A stretch of DNA of 64,000 nt from Rummeliibacillus pycnus_B. GTDB taxonomy: Bacteria; Bacillota; Bacilli; Bacillales_A; Planococcaceae. The position numbers were made by a program, and so were the translations under genes. The stretch is from contig NZ_JBCMNM010000017.1 of NCBI RefSeq assembly GCF_050459865.1, positions 106,734-170,733 on the forward strand, read 5' to 3'. Shown in pieces: positions 17,495 through 26,027 of the stretch (position 1 is the stretch's first letter; the number at the start of each line of letters is the position of its first letter). A model generated the notes under the pieces. That model had not been told where the DNA came from. It saw only the letters and a list, made by a program, of their open reading frames with translations, and made no database searches.

Positions 17495-18523
17495 ATGCAA
17501 CAAGTAATTGAAAAAGTGAAGAATAATAAACATCTGTATTATGAAGAAATGCTAGATGCTTCAAATAGAATATTTCAGGATAATACCCCCCTAGAAGAAA
17601 TTGAAGAGTTTTTGATTGCTTTATCAAAAAAAGGGGAGACCTCACAAGAAGTAGCTGCTCTTGCAACGGTAATGAAATCATTTGCATTAGAGGTTCCTGC
17701 ACCAATCAATAACTATATGGATAATTGTGGTACTGGTGGAGATGGTTGCAATAGCTTTAACATTAGTACAACTTCAGCAATTGTATTAGCGGCAGCTGGT
17801 GCAAAAGTGACTAAACATGGTAACCGTAAGATTTCAAGTGCAGCAGGTAGTTCAGATGTATTAGAAGCGTTAGGAATTCACACAGATTTTACGATATCAG
17901 AAACACTCGAACTATTAGATAAAGAAAATGTTACTTTCCTTTACGCACCGAATGTTCACCCAAAATTAAAACGTATCGGTCAAGTAAGAAGAAAGATTGG
18001 TAAACCGACTATTTTTAACTTAGTTGGCCCTCTTACCAATCCAGTTGATCTTGAATCACAATTTACAGGTATTTACCGACAAGATTTTTTAATGGAATAT
18101 GCAAATGTGATGAAGATGCTAGGGCGAAAAAGGGGGATTGTCGTAACAGGTGCTGGTGGAATGGATGAAGCTTCTTTAGCTGGACAGAATCAATTTGTAC
18201 TTGTTGATCATGAGGACTTAATTCCATTTTCACTTCGACCAGAAGATGTTGGTTTAAAAGAAGCACCATTAGAAGCAATTCGTGGAGGAAATCCTGATGA
18301 GAATGCGATTATTTTAAGAAAATTATTAAATGGTAAACGAGATGCCTATTTTGATGCAGTTGCATTGAATACAGGAATCGGGTTATTTTCATACGGCTTC
18401 GTTGATAGAATTCAATATGGCGTGGAACTAGCAAAAGAAACTATTTTATCTGGCAAAGCCCTTGATAAATTAGAAGCTGTCATTGCATTCAGTGAAGAAC
18501 ATCGAAAGGAGAAAATCTCATGA
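17495..18523 (+). CDS. trpD: anthranilate phosphoribosyltransferase
   Basis: Transfers phosphoribosyl from PRPP to anthranilate. 342 residues from the ATG that lies eight bases after AGGAG; the in-frame ATG six bases earlier is too close. The PRPP-binding loop CGTGGDGCNSFN and the anthranilate site KHGNRKISSAAGSSD are intact. Later RKIGKPTIFNLVGPLTNP is typical of the family. It begins 22 bp after trpE and overlaps trpC by ATGA, consistent with translational coupling. Confidence 0.96.
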   Translation: MQQVIEKVKNNKHLYYEEMLDASNRIFQDNTPLEEIEEFLIALSKKGETSQEVAALATVMKSFALEVPAPINNYMDNCGTGGDGCNSFNISTTSAIVLAAAGAKVTKHGNRKISSAAGSSDVLEALGIHTDFTISETLELLDKENVTFLYAPNVHPKLKRIGQVRRKIGKPTIFNLVGPLTNPVDLESQFTGIYRQDFLMEYANVMKMLGRKRGIVVTGAGGMDEASLAGQNQFVLVDHEDLIPFSLRPEDVGLKEAPLEAIRGGNPDENAIILRKLLNGKRDAYFDAVALNTGIGLFSYGFVDRIQYGVELAKETILSGKALDKLEAVIAFSEEHRKEKIS

Positions 18524-19311
18524 CAACAATTTTGGATAAAATCATAGCTGAAAAAGAAAACGAGATTCAAAGATTAAAAGCATTAACCTTTCAACAAAGC
18601 TTTGAACCGGAAAAGAAACCTTCACTTTTTGAACTGCTAAAAGGTGCGAATCAGTTACAAATTATTTCAGAGATTAAAAGAGCTTCTCCTTCAAAAGGTA
18701 TTATTAATAATGGTGTAAACCCTGTAGAACAAGCATTACAATACGAAAAAGCGGGTGCAGCATGTATTTCTGTATTAACGGATACTCCATTTTTTAAAGG
18801 TTCGTTTGAAGATTTAAAAGAAGTTACACAAGTTGTTCAAATCCCTGTACTTTGCAAAGATTTTATCATAGACGAAATACAGATAGATTATGCAAAAGCA
18901 AATGGAGCATCTGTCATCCTATTAATCGTAGCTGCACTATCAAAAGAAAGACTAAGTTCGCTTTATCAATATGCTAGCGAGCAAGATCTAGAAATTTTAG
19001 TTGAAGTACATGATGAACAAGAACTTCAAAAAGCATTAGAATTGAATGCTAAAATTATTGGAATTAATAATCGAAATCTAAAAACATTTGAAGTAGATCT
19101 ACAACATACTGCAGCCATAGCAAAACATTTCCCATTTCATGAAAATCGTGTGCTAATCAGTGAAAGTGGTATTCAATCATTAGATGATGCAAATTTTGTT
19201 TCTGATCTTGGTGCAAGCGCAATTCTTGTTGGTGAAATGTTAATGCGTAGTGGTGATATTAAAACAACTTTACAATCACTCAAGGTTCAAAAAGGTGTTG
19301 ATGTGAAATGA
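18520..19311 (+). CDS. trpC: indole-3-glycerol-phosphate synthase
   Basis: TIM-barrel enzyme that decarboxylates and closes the indole ring of CdRP. 263 residues, the usual length. Landmarks are IISEIKRASPSKG (catalytic Lys), VLCKDFIID, IIGINNRNLKTF and SESGIQS. The start overlaps the trpD stop (ATGA) and its own stop overlaps trpF in the same way. It is unfused from trpF, as in B. subtilis. Confidence 0.96.
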   Translation: MTTILDKIIAEKENEIQRLKALTFQQSFEPEKKPSLFELLKGANQLQIISEIKRASPSKGIINNGVNPVEQALQYEKAGAACISVLTDTPFFKGSFEDLKEVTQVVQIPVLCKDFIIDEIQIDYAKANGASVILLIVAALSKERLSSLYQYASEQDLEILVEVHDEQELQKALELNAKIIGINNRNLKTFEVDLQHTAAIAKHFPFHENRVLISESGIQSLDDANFVSDLGASAILVGEMLMRSGDIKTTLQSLKVQKGVDVK

Positions 19312-19943
19312 CCAAAATAAAAATATGTGGATTGATGAAAGAAGAGAATGTAATAGCTGCTGTCCAGGCAGGAGCTGATGCGATAGGATTCGTTTTTGCA
19401 AAAAGTAAGAGAGAAATTTCAATTGAAACAGCTAAGAAATTGGCAAAATCTATTCCAAAATATGTTTTGAAAATTGGTGTATTTGTGGATGCATCTGCTG
19501 AATTTATTTTGCAAGCATATAATGAAGTTCCATTAGATATCGTCCAATTTCATGGAAATGAAACAAATGAAGAGATAAAGAAAATAGGAGTACCTTCGAT
19601 TAAAGCTTGTTCAGTAAAAAGCCAAGTGGATATAGAAAGAGCCTTAGATTATGAAACGAATTACTTATTGCTTGATGCACCAGGGATACAATTTGCAGGA
19701 GGGAGCGGTCAGACATTTGATTGGAATTTGCTGAATAATCCGAAATTAAAGGAGCGGAAAATCATTTTAGCAGGCGGTTTAAATCCATCAAATGTTGAAA
19801 ATGCAATAGAGATTACTCATCCGTATATGGTTGATGTTTCAAGTGGTGTAGAGAGTAATGGGCAAAAAGACAACCAACTTATTTCTAGTTTTATAGATGC
19901 TGTAAAAAAGGAGTGTATTCTAAATGGTAAAAGAACTCAATGA
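19308..19943 (+). CDS. trpF: phosphoribosylanthranilate isomerase
   Basis: 211-residue TIM barrel for the Amadori rearrangement of PRA to CdRP. The catalytic cysteine lies in KICGLM at the N-terminus and the acid in LLLDAPG. Phosphate is bound by LAGGLNPSN and VDVSSGVES near the C-terminus. It overlaps trpC by 4 bp and trpB by 20 bp. Confidence 0.95.
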   Translation: MTKIKICGLMKEENVIAAVQAGADAIGFVFAKSKREISIETAKKLAKSIPKYVLKIGVFVDASAEFILQAYNEVPLDIVQFHGNETNEEIKKIGVPSIKACSVKSQVDIERALDYETNYLLLDAPGIQFAGGSGQTFDWNLLNNPKLKERKIILAGGLNPSNVENAIEITHPYMVDVSSGVESNGQKDNQLISSFIDAVKKECILNGKRTQ

Positions 19944-21123
19944 ACAAAAAAAGGGACGTTATGGTAAATTTGGTGGACAGTTTGTGCCTGAAACTTTAAT
20001 GACGGCATTAAACGAGTTAGAACTAGCTTACGATGAGGCAATTGCTGATCCTACATTTCATAAAGAACTACAATATTATTTAAAGGATTATGTAGGGCGC
20101 GAAAACCCTCTCTATTTTGCAGAGCGATTATCGAAGCAATTAGGTGGTGCAAAAATATACTTAAAACGTGAAGACTTGAATCATACAGGTGCACATAAAA
20201 TTAACAATGCTTTAGGGCAAGCATTACTTGCATTGAGAATGGGTAAAAAGAAAATTGTCGCTGAAACTGGAGCTGGACAACATGGTGTAGCAACGGCGAC
20301 TGTTTGTGCACTATTTGATTTAGAATGTGTTGTATTTATGGGGAAGGAAGATGTCAAACGACAAGCTTTAAACGTATTTCGTATGGAATTATTAGGAGCA
20401 ACTGTCGTTTCTGTAGATCAAGGTGGGGGTACTCTTAAAGATGCGGTTAATGAAGCGCTTCGTTATTGGGTAACAAATGTTGAAGATACACACTATATTT
20501 TAGGTTCTGCATTAGGACCACACCCCTTCCCGAGGATTGTACGAGATTTTCAACGAATCATTGGTGTTGAAACTAGAAAACAAATACTTGAAAAAGAAGG
20601 AAGACTACCAGATGCTGTCGTAGCATGTCTTGGTGGTGGAAGTAATGCAATTGGTATGTTCCACCCATTTGTTGAAGATCAATCTGTAAAATTATATGGT
20701 GTTGAAGCTGCAGGAAGTGGTATTCAGACAGGACTTCATGCATCAGCTTTTGCAGATCTAAAAGTAGGTGTCTTACATGGTGCATATATGTACTTATTAC
20801 AAGATGACAATGGTTTTATCCAGGAGGCTCACTCAATTTCTGCAGGATTAGATTATCCAGCAGTTGGTCCTGAACATTGTTATTTACATGATATCGGTCG
20901 CGTTAAATATTCTTCTGTGACAGATGATGAGGCGCTAGAAGGATTAAAATTATTATCCCGTGCAGAAGGTATTATTCCAGCTTTAGAAAGTGCACATGCG
21001 ATTTATCGTGCTGCTGAAATTGCTAAAGATATGAACCCTGATGAAATTCTAGTCATTTGCTTATCAGGTCGTGGTGATAAAGATGTTGAGACAGTTCGAG
21101 CAGCTTTAGGAGGTGAAGAATAA
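19924..21123 (+). CDS. trpB: tryptophan synthase beta subunit
   Basis: 399 residues. The PLP lysine is K92 in HTGAHKINNA and the phosphate-binding glycine loop is CLGGGSNAIG. The N-terminal FGGQFVPETL and C-terminal SGRGDKDV are conserved. It condenses indole with serine, with TrpA as partner. The start inside the end of trpF is supported by AAGGAG ten bases upstream. Standard TrpB1 length and motifs. Confidence 0.97.
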   Translation: MVKELNEQKKGRYGKFGGQFVPETLMTALNELELAYDEAIADPTFHKELQYYLKDYVGRENPLYFAERLSKQLGGAKIYLKREDLNHTGAHKINNALGQALLALRMGKKKIVAETGAGQHGVATATVCALFDLECVVFMGKEDVKRQALNVFRMELLGATVVSVDQGGGTLKDAVNEALRYWVTNVEDTHYILGSALGPHPFPRIVRDFQRIIGVETRKQILEKEGRLPDAVVACLGGGSNAIGMFHPFVEDQSVKLYGVEAAGSGIQTGLHASAFADLKVGVLHGAYMYLLQDDNGFIQEAHSISAGLDYPAVGPEHCYLHDIGRVKYSSVTDDEALEGLKLLSRAEGIIPALESAHAIYRAAEIAKDMNPDEILVICLSGRGDKDVETVRAALGGEE

Positions 21124-21905
21124 TGACAACAAAACCATTACAAATTGCAATCGAAGAGAAAGTGAAAGTTGGTCAAAAAGCATTCATCCCTTACATAATG
21201 GCAGGAGATGGGGGATTAGACGCTATTCGAAAACAAGTGCTATTTTTACAACAGGCTGGTGTTACTGCGATCGAATTAGGAATTCCGTTCACCGATCCAG
21301 TTGCAGATGGACCAGTTATTCAAGATGCAGGGAATAGAGCGCTAAAAGAAGGGGCTAATCTAAAGGTAATTTTAGAAGAAATTGATCAGTTTAAAGAGGA
21401 AGTCCAAATTCCTTTAGTTATAATGTCATACTTAAATCCAATTCTTGCATACGGGATAGAGAATTTCATAACTAAGTGCGAAGAAGTAGGAATTAGTGGT
21501 TTGATCATTCCAGACTTACCACTTGAAGAGTCGGATATTGTCCAATCAAAGCTTATAAATTCACCACTTGCACTAGTTCAACTAATTTCTTTAACAAGCC
21601 CAAAAGACAGAATTGAACGAATTGCAAAAGCGGCAGAGGGATTTGTATACGCTGTAACTGTGAATGGAATTACAGGCGTGCGCAATGATTTTGGTCAATC
21701 TTTGGAGGAACATTTACAAAATCTAAAAGAAATCAGTGATATTCCTGTTTTAGCTGGTTTTGGTATTTCTACACCTGAACAAGTGGAAGAAATCGGTGAA
21801 ATGGCAGATGGTGTAATTGTCGGAAGTGCCATCGTAAAAGCATTCCATGAAGGTAATAAAGAATCTATTAAGGGGTTATTGCCAAAAGTAGTAGTTGGAG
21901 AATAG
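21123..21905 (+). CDS. trpA: tryptophan synthase alpha subunit
   Basis: 260-residue TIM barrel that releases indole from indole-3-glycerol phosphate. The catalytic acids are E51 and D62 in the motif ELGIPFTDPVADGP. The phosphate loop lies in the C-terminal VIVGSAIVKA region. The start overlaps the trpB stop (TAATG). It is the last trp gene; a repeat element and a terminator follow. Confidence 0.96.
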   Translation: MTTKPLQIAIEEKVKVGQKAFIPYIMAGDGGLDAIRKQVLFLQQAGVTAIELGIPFTDPVADGPVIQDAGNRALKEGANLKVILEEIDQFKEEVQIPLVIMSYLNPILAYGIENFITKCEEVGISGLIIPDLPLEESDIVQSKLINSPLALVQLISLTSPKDRIERIAKAAEGFVYAVTVNGITGVRNDFGQSLEEHLQNLKEISDIPVLAGFGISTPEQVEEIGEMADGVIVGSAIVKAFHEGNKESIKGLLPKVVVGE

Positions 21906-21998
21906 TAGATTTTTAAATTAAAACTATATTTAATCAATTTCATAATGCAAAATTTATATATAATATAGAACATTTAAATATATTCAATTTTGTTCATT

Positions 21999-22116
21999 GT
22001 GGAGCGAAAGACGGCGACTCCTACGGGAAAAGCTTGAGCTGAAAGCCCCGCAGGAACGTAGTGACGAGGAGATTGAAGCCAAGCCCGTGGAAAGCGCCGT
22101 CTGTAGCGGAACACTC
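21999..22116. repeat. structured intergenic repeat, copy 1
   Basis: A GC-rich palindromic element in AT-rich DNA. It shares GACTCCTRCGGGAAA near the left end and GCCCGYGGAAAGCG near the right end with a second copy at 55489-55608. The outer stem is AGACGGCG (22009-22016) with CGCCGTCT (22095-22102). Similar 'GACTCCTGCGGG' elements are scattered through many Bacillaceae genomes. An apparent ORF crosses it, but this is not a gene. Confidence 0.85.
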
Positions 22117-22226
22117 ATATATGAATTAGTTAATGTGTTAAAATGTTCGTATTTAAAAAATGGATTTATAAAATTGATACCATTAGATGATATTTTTGAT
22201 TTTTTATTTGAGCAAAAGGAGGAGGT

Positions 22227-22310
22227 TTGTCAGGTTTCCCGCAAAAAGAGTCCGCCTGTGTTGATACTAATTTAATATTAGCAGTATTGATTGTTAAACA
22301 ATCCTTATAA
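22227..22310 (+). CDS. candidate 27-residue small protein
   Basis: A TTG start follows AAAGGAGGAGG, a very strong ribosome site in an otherwise non-coding stretch. The peptide begins MSGFPQKESACVD and ends with a hydrophobic NLILAVLIVKQSL. It stops 10 bp before a terminator. No family is recognised. It is supported by ribosome site and context only. Confidence 0.4.
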   Translation: MSGFPQKESACVDTNLILAVLIVKQSL

Positions 22311-22317
22311 TAAAAAG

Positions 22318-22375
22318 AGAAAATGGCTATTCAAAAGTGTTTTTTCATTCACTTTATGAATAGCCATTTTTATTT
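22318..22375. terminator. bidirectional terminator between the trp region and cbiO
   Basis: AAAATGGCTATTCA pairs with TGAATAGCCATTTT across a 24-base loop, with T/A-rich flanks on both sides. Confidence 0.8.
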
Positions 22376-22405
22376 GAAATAGAAGCTATAAGGTAATGTT
22401 TATTT

Positions 22406-23236
22406 TTAAATCAAGTATGGTATTAATTGTTCTTTGTTTCTTGGAAACTCATTGGTACTAGACAACACATCTTTAGATTGTAATACCTTAGCCATTTCAA
22501 ATACCCATGGCTTTTCTAAATGAGATTTTAATAATAAATTCTCTTGTTCGAATATATCAAAAGGATTACTATGGTAGATCACTTCTCCATCACTCATAAC
22601 AATAATTTCATCTGCCCATTCATAGGCAAAATTCACATCATGTGTAGATAAAATAATGGTCTTATCGAGTGCATGAATTGTATTTAGTAATAGTAAAATT
22701 TGCTTTGAATAGTAAGGGTCTAGTCCAGCAGATGGTTCATCTAAGATAAACACATCCGGATTCATGGCCAACACCCCTGCAATCGCAACTCTCTTTTTTT
22801 GACCAATACTTAAGAAATGAATTGGTTTATCTTGTAAATGGGTCACTTCTGTTTCAGTCATTGCCCATTCTACCATTTCAGTTACTTTATCAGTAGGCCA
22901 TCCGAGATTTAATGGACCGAAGGATATATCTTGACGTACATTACCAGCAAAAAGCTGAGAATCTGGATCTTGGAATACAATCCCTACATGAGAGCGTAAC
23001 GCTAGTAATGCTTTTCGATTATACTTCATTGGTTGATTTTGAAAGAAAATCTGACCTGAAGATGGTTGAAGAATGCCATTTAAATGTTGGAAGAATGTAG
23101 ATTTTCCAGCCCCATTATTGCCAAGTAAGGCAATCTTTTTTCCTTTGGCAATCTTCAAACTTAAATTATTTAATGCTACAGTTCCATCTGCATATCGGTG
23201 TGTTAAATTCTGAATATCAAAGAATAATTCATTCAA
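22406..23236 (-). CDS. cbiO: cobalt ECF transporter ATPase
   Basis: 276 residues from a TTG whose bases overlap the cbiQ stop (TTGA), with GGAGG nine bases upstream. The longer open frame would run into cbiQ and lacks support. Walker A is GNNGAGKST, the signature is LSIGQKKRV and Walker B is FILDEPSAGLD. The switch His is in LSTHDVNFA. It powers Co(II) import with CbiQ, CbiM and CbiN. Last gene of the riboswitch-controlled cbiMNQO operon. Confidence 0.93.
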   Translation of the reverse strand: MNELFFDIQNLTHRYADGTVALNNLSLKIAKGKKIALLGNNGAGKSTFFQHLNGILQPSSGQIFFQNQPMKYNRKALLALRSHVGIVFQDPDSQLFAGNVRQDISFGPLNLGWPTDKVTEMVEWAMTETEVTHLQDKPIHFLSIGQKKRVAIAGVLAMNPDVFILDEPSAGLDPYYSKQILLLLNTIHALDKTIILSTHDVNFAYEWADEIIVMSDGEVIYHSNPFDIFEQENLLLKSHLEKPWVFEMAKVLQSKDVLSSTNEFPRNKEQLIPYLI

Positions 23237-24024
23237 ACTAGAATGCCTCCAAACTGAATAAAAACAACAATGATTACCAAAAAGATCATAAGAATAATCG
23301 TCCAATTTCTAGCAGAATATTGGTAAGAATCTTCAAGATAAATAATTGATTCATCATAACCACGTGAATTCATTGCTATTGATAATTCCTTAGATCGCTT
23401 AAACACATGAACAAATAAAGAAGAAATGAGCAATCCTAAAGAATGCATCCCTAGCTTTACAGAAAGATATCCTAATCTTGAATTTTGTGATTGGAAAATT
23501 TGTACTGATTTTTCTAAGAATACGAAAATAAAACGGTAAGTTAGCTCTATTAATTCAATTAATAACTGAGGTACTTTGCATTTTTTTAAAACATGCATGA
23601 GCTCATGTACTGGTGTAGTTAATGTTAAAAAATATAAACAACTTATGCTACTTAATACAGAAAAGAATAATTGAATACTCATTTCGACACTTTGAGCTGA
23701 AATGTAAACAGTCCAATTCATTAAGTGAGATTGCCAAATAGAACTATGAATTAGTTCAGGGTGTTGAGTGAACGAGAGTAAAATACTAATCATACTACTA
23801 AGCAAGAAAACACCAGGGATACATAACAATTTCGAATAGTACTGCCATGGAATTTTAGCTACCAAAACTGTAAGAGAACTCATCAAGAAAAACGTAATGA
23901 GTGAGATAAGCGCATCTTTTACAGTCAATGAGAATAATAAGAGGAATAATGCTAACACTATTTTTTCTACTGGATGTGTTTTCGCTAGGCGATTGATATA
24001 AGCATACTGATCAATGAGTAACAT
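23233..24024 (-). CDS. cbiQ: cobalt ECF transporter transmembrane component
   Basis: 263 residues with several TM segments in the N-terminal two thirds (about 18-60, 70-90, 105-130) and one near the C-terminus (about 240-260). The coupling helices carry the conserved ECF-T short motifs, here in the SSLFVHVFKRSKELSIAMNS region with the following RGYD. It overlaps cbiN by 14 bp and cbiO by 4 bp. Confidence 0.9.
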   Translation of the reverse strand: MLLIDQYAYINRLAKTHPVEKIVLALFLLLFSLTVKDALISLITFFLMSSLTVLVAKIPWQYYSKLLCIPGVFLLSSMISILLSFTQHPELIHSSIWQSHLMNWTVYISAQSVEMSIQLFFSVLSSISCLYFLTLTTPVHELMHVLKKCKVPQLLIELIELTYRFIFVFLEKSVQIFQSQNSRLGYLSVKLGMHSLGLLISSLFVHVFKRSKELSIAMNSRGYDESIIYLEDSYQYSARNWTIILMIFLVIIVVFIQFGGILV

Positions 24025-24319
24025 GCTTACCTTTTTCTTCTTTACTTTCTACTTTTTTATGTTTCCCTCTAGCGTAACCAATAAAATAACCGATAAAACC
24101 AGCACCTATAGCAGCTTGTAAACAGAATAATAGACTTTCGATTTCACCACTTGGTGGTTCCCATATACTTGAAAACCATGGCTTATAGGAAGAATCAATT
24201 GTCGAAATGGCCGCTTCAGCCTTGTCATCTGATCCGCCAAATTCTGCTCCTTTTTGAAAGAAAAGTGGAAGAATAGCTAAAATAACTACTATTGCGATTA
24301 AAAATATATTTTTTTTCAT
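24011..24319 (-). CDS. cbiN: cobalt transport auxiliary protein
   Basis: 102 residues: an N-terminal TM (about 5-20), an extracellular loop with EFGGSDDKAEAAI and WEPPSGEIES, then a second TM (about 66-90) and a basic tail. The loop motif is characteristic of CbiN, which loads cobalt into CbiM. Its ATG overlaps the cbiM stop by 4 bp. Confidence 0.9.
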   Translation of the reverse strand: MKKNIFLIAIVVILAILPLFFQKGAEFGGSDDKAEAAISTIDSSYKPWFSSIWEPPSGEIESLLFCLQAAIGAGFIGYFIGYARGKHKKVESKEEKGKHVTH

Positions 24320-25077
24320 TGTTGTTCAGCACCTTTCTTAAATACTTTCAGGGCTTTCAGTTCTGCTAAATTGTATTTTTGTAAGAAGTTCATGATTACC
24401 ACTGTAAGAATCCCTTCACTTATTGCTAAAGGAATTTGAGTAAGTGCGAAAATACTACTAAATTTAGTGAATGATGCTAAAAAACCACCAATTTCAGATG
24501 GGAAAGCAAGTGCTAATTGAATCGAAGTCACTAAATATGTTCCTAAATCGCCAAGTGCAGCAGCTAGAAAAACAGCCCATGAAAAGGATAATCCCATTTT
24601 TGTTGTACCCTTATATACTCCATAAGTAAGAAGTGGCCCTACAATTGCCATAGAAAATGTATTTGCACCTAAAGTCGTTAATCCACCATGAGCAAGTAAC
24701 AACGCTTGGAATAAAAGAACAATAAAACCAACGATGCTCATCGCGAATGGTCCAAAAAGAACAGTACCGAGGCCAACTCCTGTTGGATGTGAGCAACTAC
24801 CTGTAACAGAAGGAATTTTCAGTGCTGATAAAACGAATGCAAAGGCACCTGATAAACCCAACATCATTTTTGTTTCTGGATTATCTATTATTGTTTTTTG
24901 TATTGAACGGAATCCAATAACTAAAAACGGAATGGAAATAGCCCACCAGAAAATAGCCCATTCAACAGGTAAAAATCCTTCCATAATGTGCATGGCAAAG
25001 GCAGGCTTTGGCACAATCATTAATGCTGCTAAGAAATAAATTAGTTTCCAATTTACTAGATTTTTAAAATAAATCAA
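24316..25077 (-). CDS. cbiM: cobalt ECF transporter substrate-binding membrane protein
   Basis: 253 residues. A cleavable signal peptide (1-28, ending AFA) exposes MHIMEGFLP. The freed N-terminus and His30 form the metal site in CbiM/NikM proteins. Six to seven TM segments follow, with GSCSHPTGVGLG carrying a second ligand loop. The TTG start has AGGAG about ten bases upstream. First gene of the operon, about 180 bp after a cobalamin riboswitch. Confidence 0.92.
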   Translation of the reverse strand: MIYFKNLVNWKLIYFLAALMIVPKPAFAMHIMEGFLPVEWAIFWWAISIPFLVIGFRSIQKTIIDNPETKMMLGLSGAFAFVLSALKIPSVTGSCSHPTGVGLGTVLFGPFAMSIVGFIVLLFQALLLAHGGLTTLGANTFSMAIVGPLLTYGVYKGTTKMGLSFSWAVFLAAALGDLGTYLVTSIQLALAFPSEIGGFLASFTKFSSIFALTQIPLAISEGILTVVIMNFLQKYNLAELKALKVFKKGAEQQ

Positions 25078-25151
25078 TGTATCTATTCTCCTTTTTTGTA
25101 TTAAATCGTTCGTTTTTTAACAAATGCACCTCCTATTAACCAAACAGGACA

Positions 25152-25186
25152 TAAAAAAACACTTCTTCAGAGCAGAAGAAGTGTTG
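25152..25186 (-). terminator. riboswitch expression-platform terminator for cbiMNQO
   Basis: On the minus strand AACACTTCTTC pairs with GAAGAAGTGTT around TGCTCT and is followed by a run of Ts. It lies between the cobalamin aptamer and cbiM, so B12 binding probably favours termination here. Confidence 0.8.
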
Positions 25187-25260
25187 ATGAATAGTAAAAC
25201 AATGCTTATCACAAAGCATAGCTATTCTCACACCTATCCTCGTAGGCTGATATTAATCTA

Positions 25261-25427
25261 CACTTTATGGCAGGTCTCCTGGCTTAGAGTCATCATTATG
25301 CTTTAACCTTCCCATCATTGACAGTGGTATTTAAAAACATAACTCGTCTTTACAGTGGCGGGACCGCGTTTGGATTTCACAAACTTCCCTTTTCAGCTGA
25401 ATGTGATACTTCAGCACCATAAAGTTT
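25261..25427 (-). promoter_or_regulatory. cobalamin riboswitch upstream of cbiMNQO
   Basis: The minus strand holds the B12 box AAGCCAGGAGACCTGCC (within 25268-25287) and the core GGTCCCGCCACTG. The closing P1 stem is ACTTTATGG/CCATAAAGT (25262-25270 with 25417-25425). Adenosylcobalamin should reduce cobalt-uptake gene expression. Confidence 0.95.
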
Positions 25428-25446
25428 ATTGAATTGTTAGATTACG

Positions 25447-25475
25447 AATCTAGTGTATCATGGTTATATTTTCAA
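25447..25475 (-). promoter_or_regulatory. promoter of the cbiMNQO operon
   Basis: Minus strand TTGAAA (25475-25470), a 17-bp spacer and TAGATT (25452-25447), placed just upstream of the aptamer P1 stem. Confidence 0.5.
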
Positions 25476-25692
25476 TACTACTATATTTTTCACATAGAAA
25501 GTATGGAAACAGAAGATTGTTCTATCCGAGTTGAACTATAAATAAAATTAAGAAATATTTTACTTGATCATTCATTTCTTCTTTGAGAATTTATCTATGA
25601 GTAAAAAATATCTATTTCAAATTGTGAAAAAATAGTATATGATAATGACAGTTTTAATTTTACTAAATTATACAATTACATATTTTTTTATA

Positions 25693-25850
25693 AGTGCCCT
25701 TGTTTATTCAAAGGGATAATAGGGAAATCGGTTAGAATCCGATGCAGCCCCCGCTACTGTAACATGGATGAAATGATACAAACTCACTGGTCATTAATGA
25801 CTGGGAAGGGATCAGAGTAAAGTGAAGTGTGAGCCAGGAAACCTGCTTTT
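25693..25850 (+). promoter_or_regulatory. cobalamin riboswitch upstream of the cob operon
   Basis: The classical elements are present: GGGAAATCGGTTAGAATCCG, then GCAGCCCCCGCTACTGT (25744-25760) and the B12 box GTGAGCCAGGAAACCTGC (25829-25846). It is divergent from the cbiMNQO riboswitch, and the two aptamers are about 270 bp apart. Confidence 0.96.
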
Positions 25851-25950
25851 AAAAATGGAAGTACAATACTTTTCGGAGGGAAAGGTAAAGACTATAAATG
25901 AGAAATGCCTTTGTTTTACATTCGGCTATTTTCTGAATTATCTAGTTTTT

Positions 25951-25985
25951 AAACCTTAATTCTTGGAATTAAGGTTTTTTTATTT
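25951..25985 (+). terminator. riboswitch expression-platform terminator for the cob operon
   Basis: AAACCTTAATTC pairs with GAATTAAGGTTT, followed by Ts. It sits about 100 bp after the B12 box and 45 bp before the first gene. Confidence 0.85.
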
Positions 25986-26027
25986 GCCTTTTAACTCCTC
26001 CATATTTCACTGAATCGGAGGCCAAAT

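Noticed and set aside
21997..22275. 92-codon plus-strand ORF after trpA
   Set aside because: Most of it is the palindromic repeat element read as protein. There is no ribosome site, and the Arg/Glu-rich text comes from the GC-rich hairpin.
23237..23305. N-terminal extension of cbiO
   Set aside because: The 23 extra codons overlap cbiQ. A TTG after GGAGG at the cbiQ stop is a better start.
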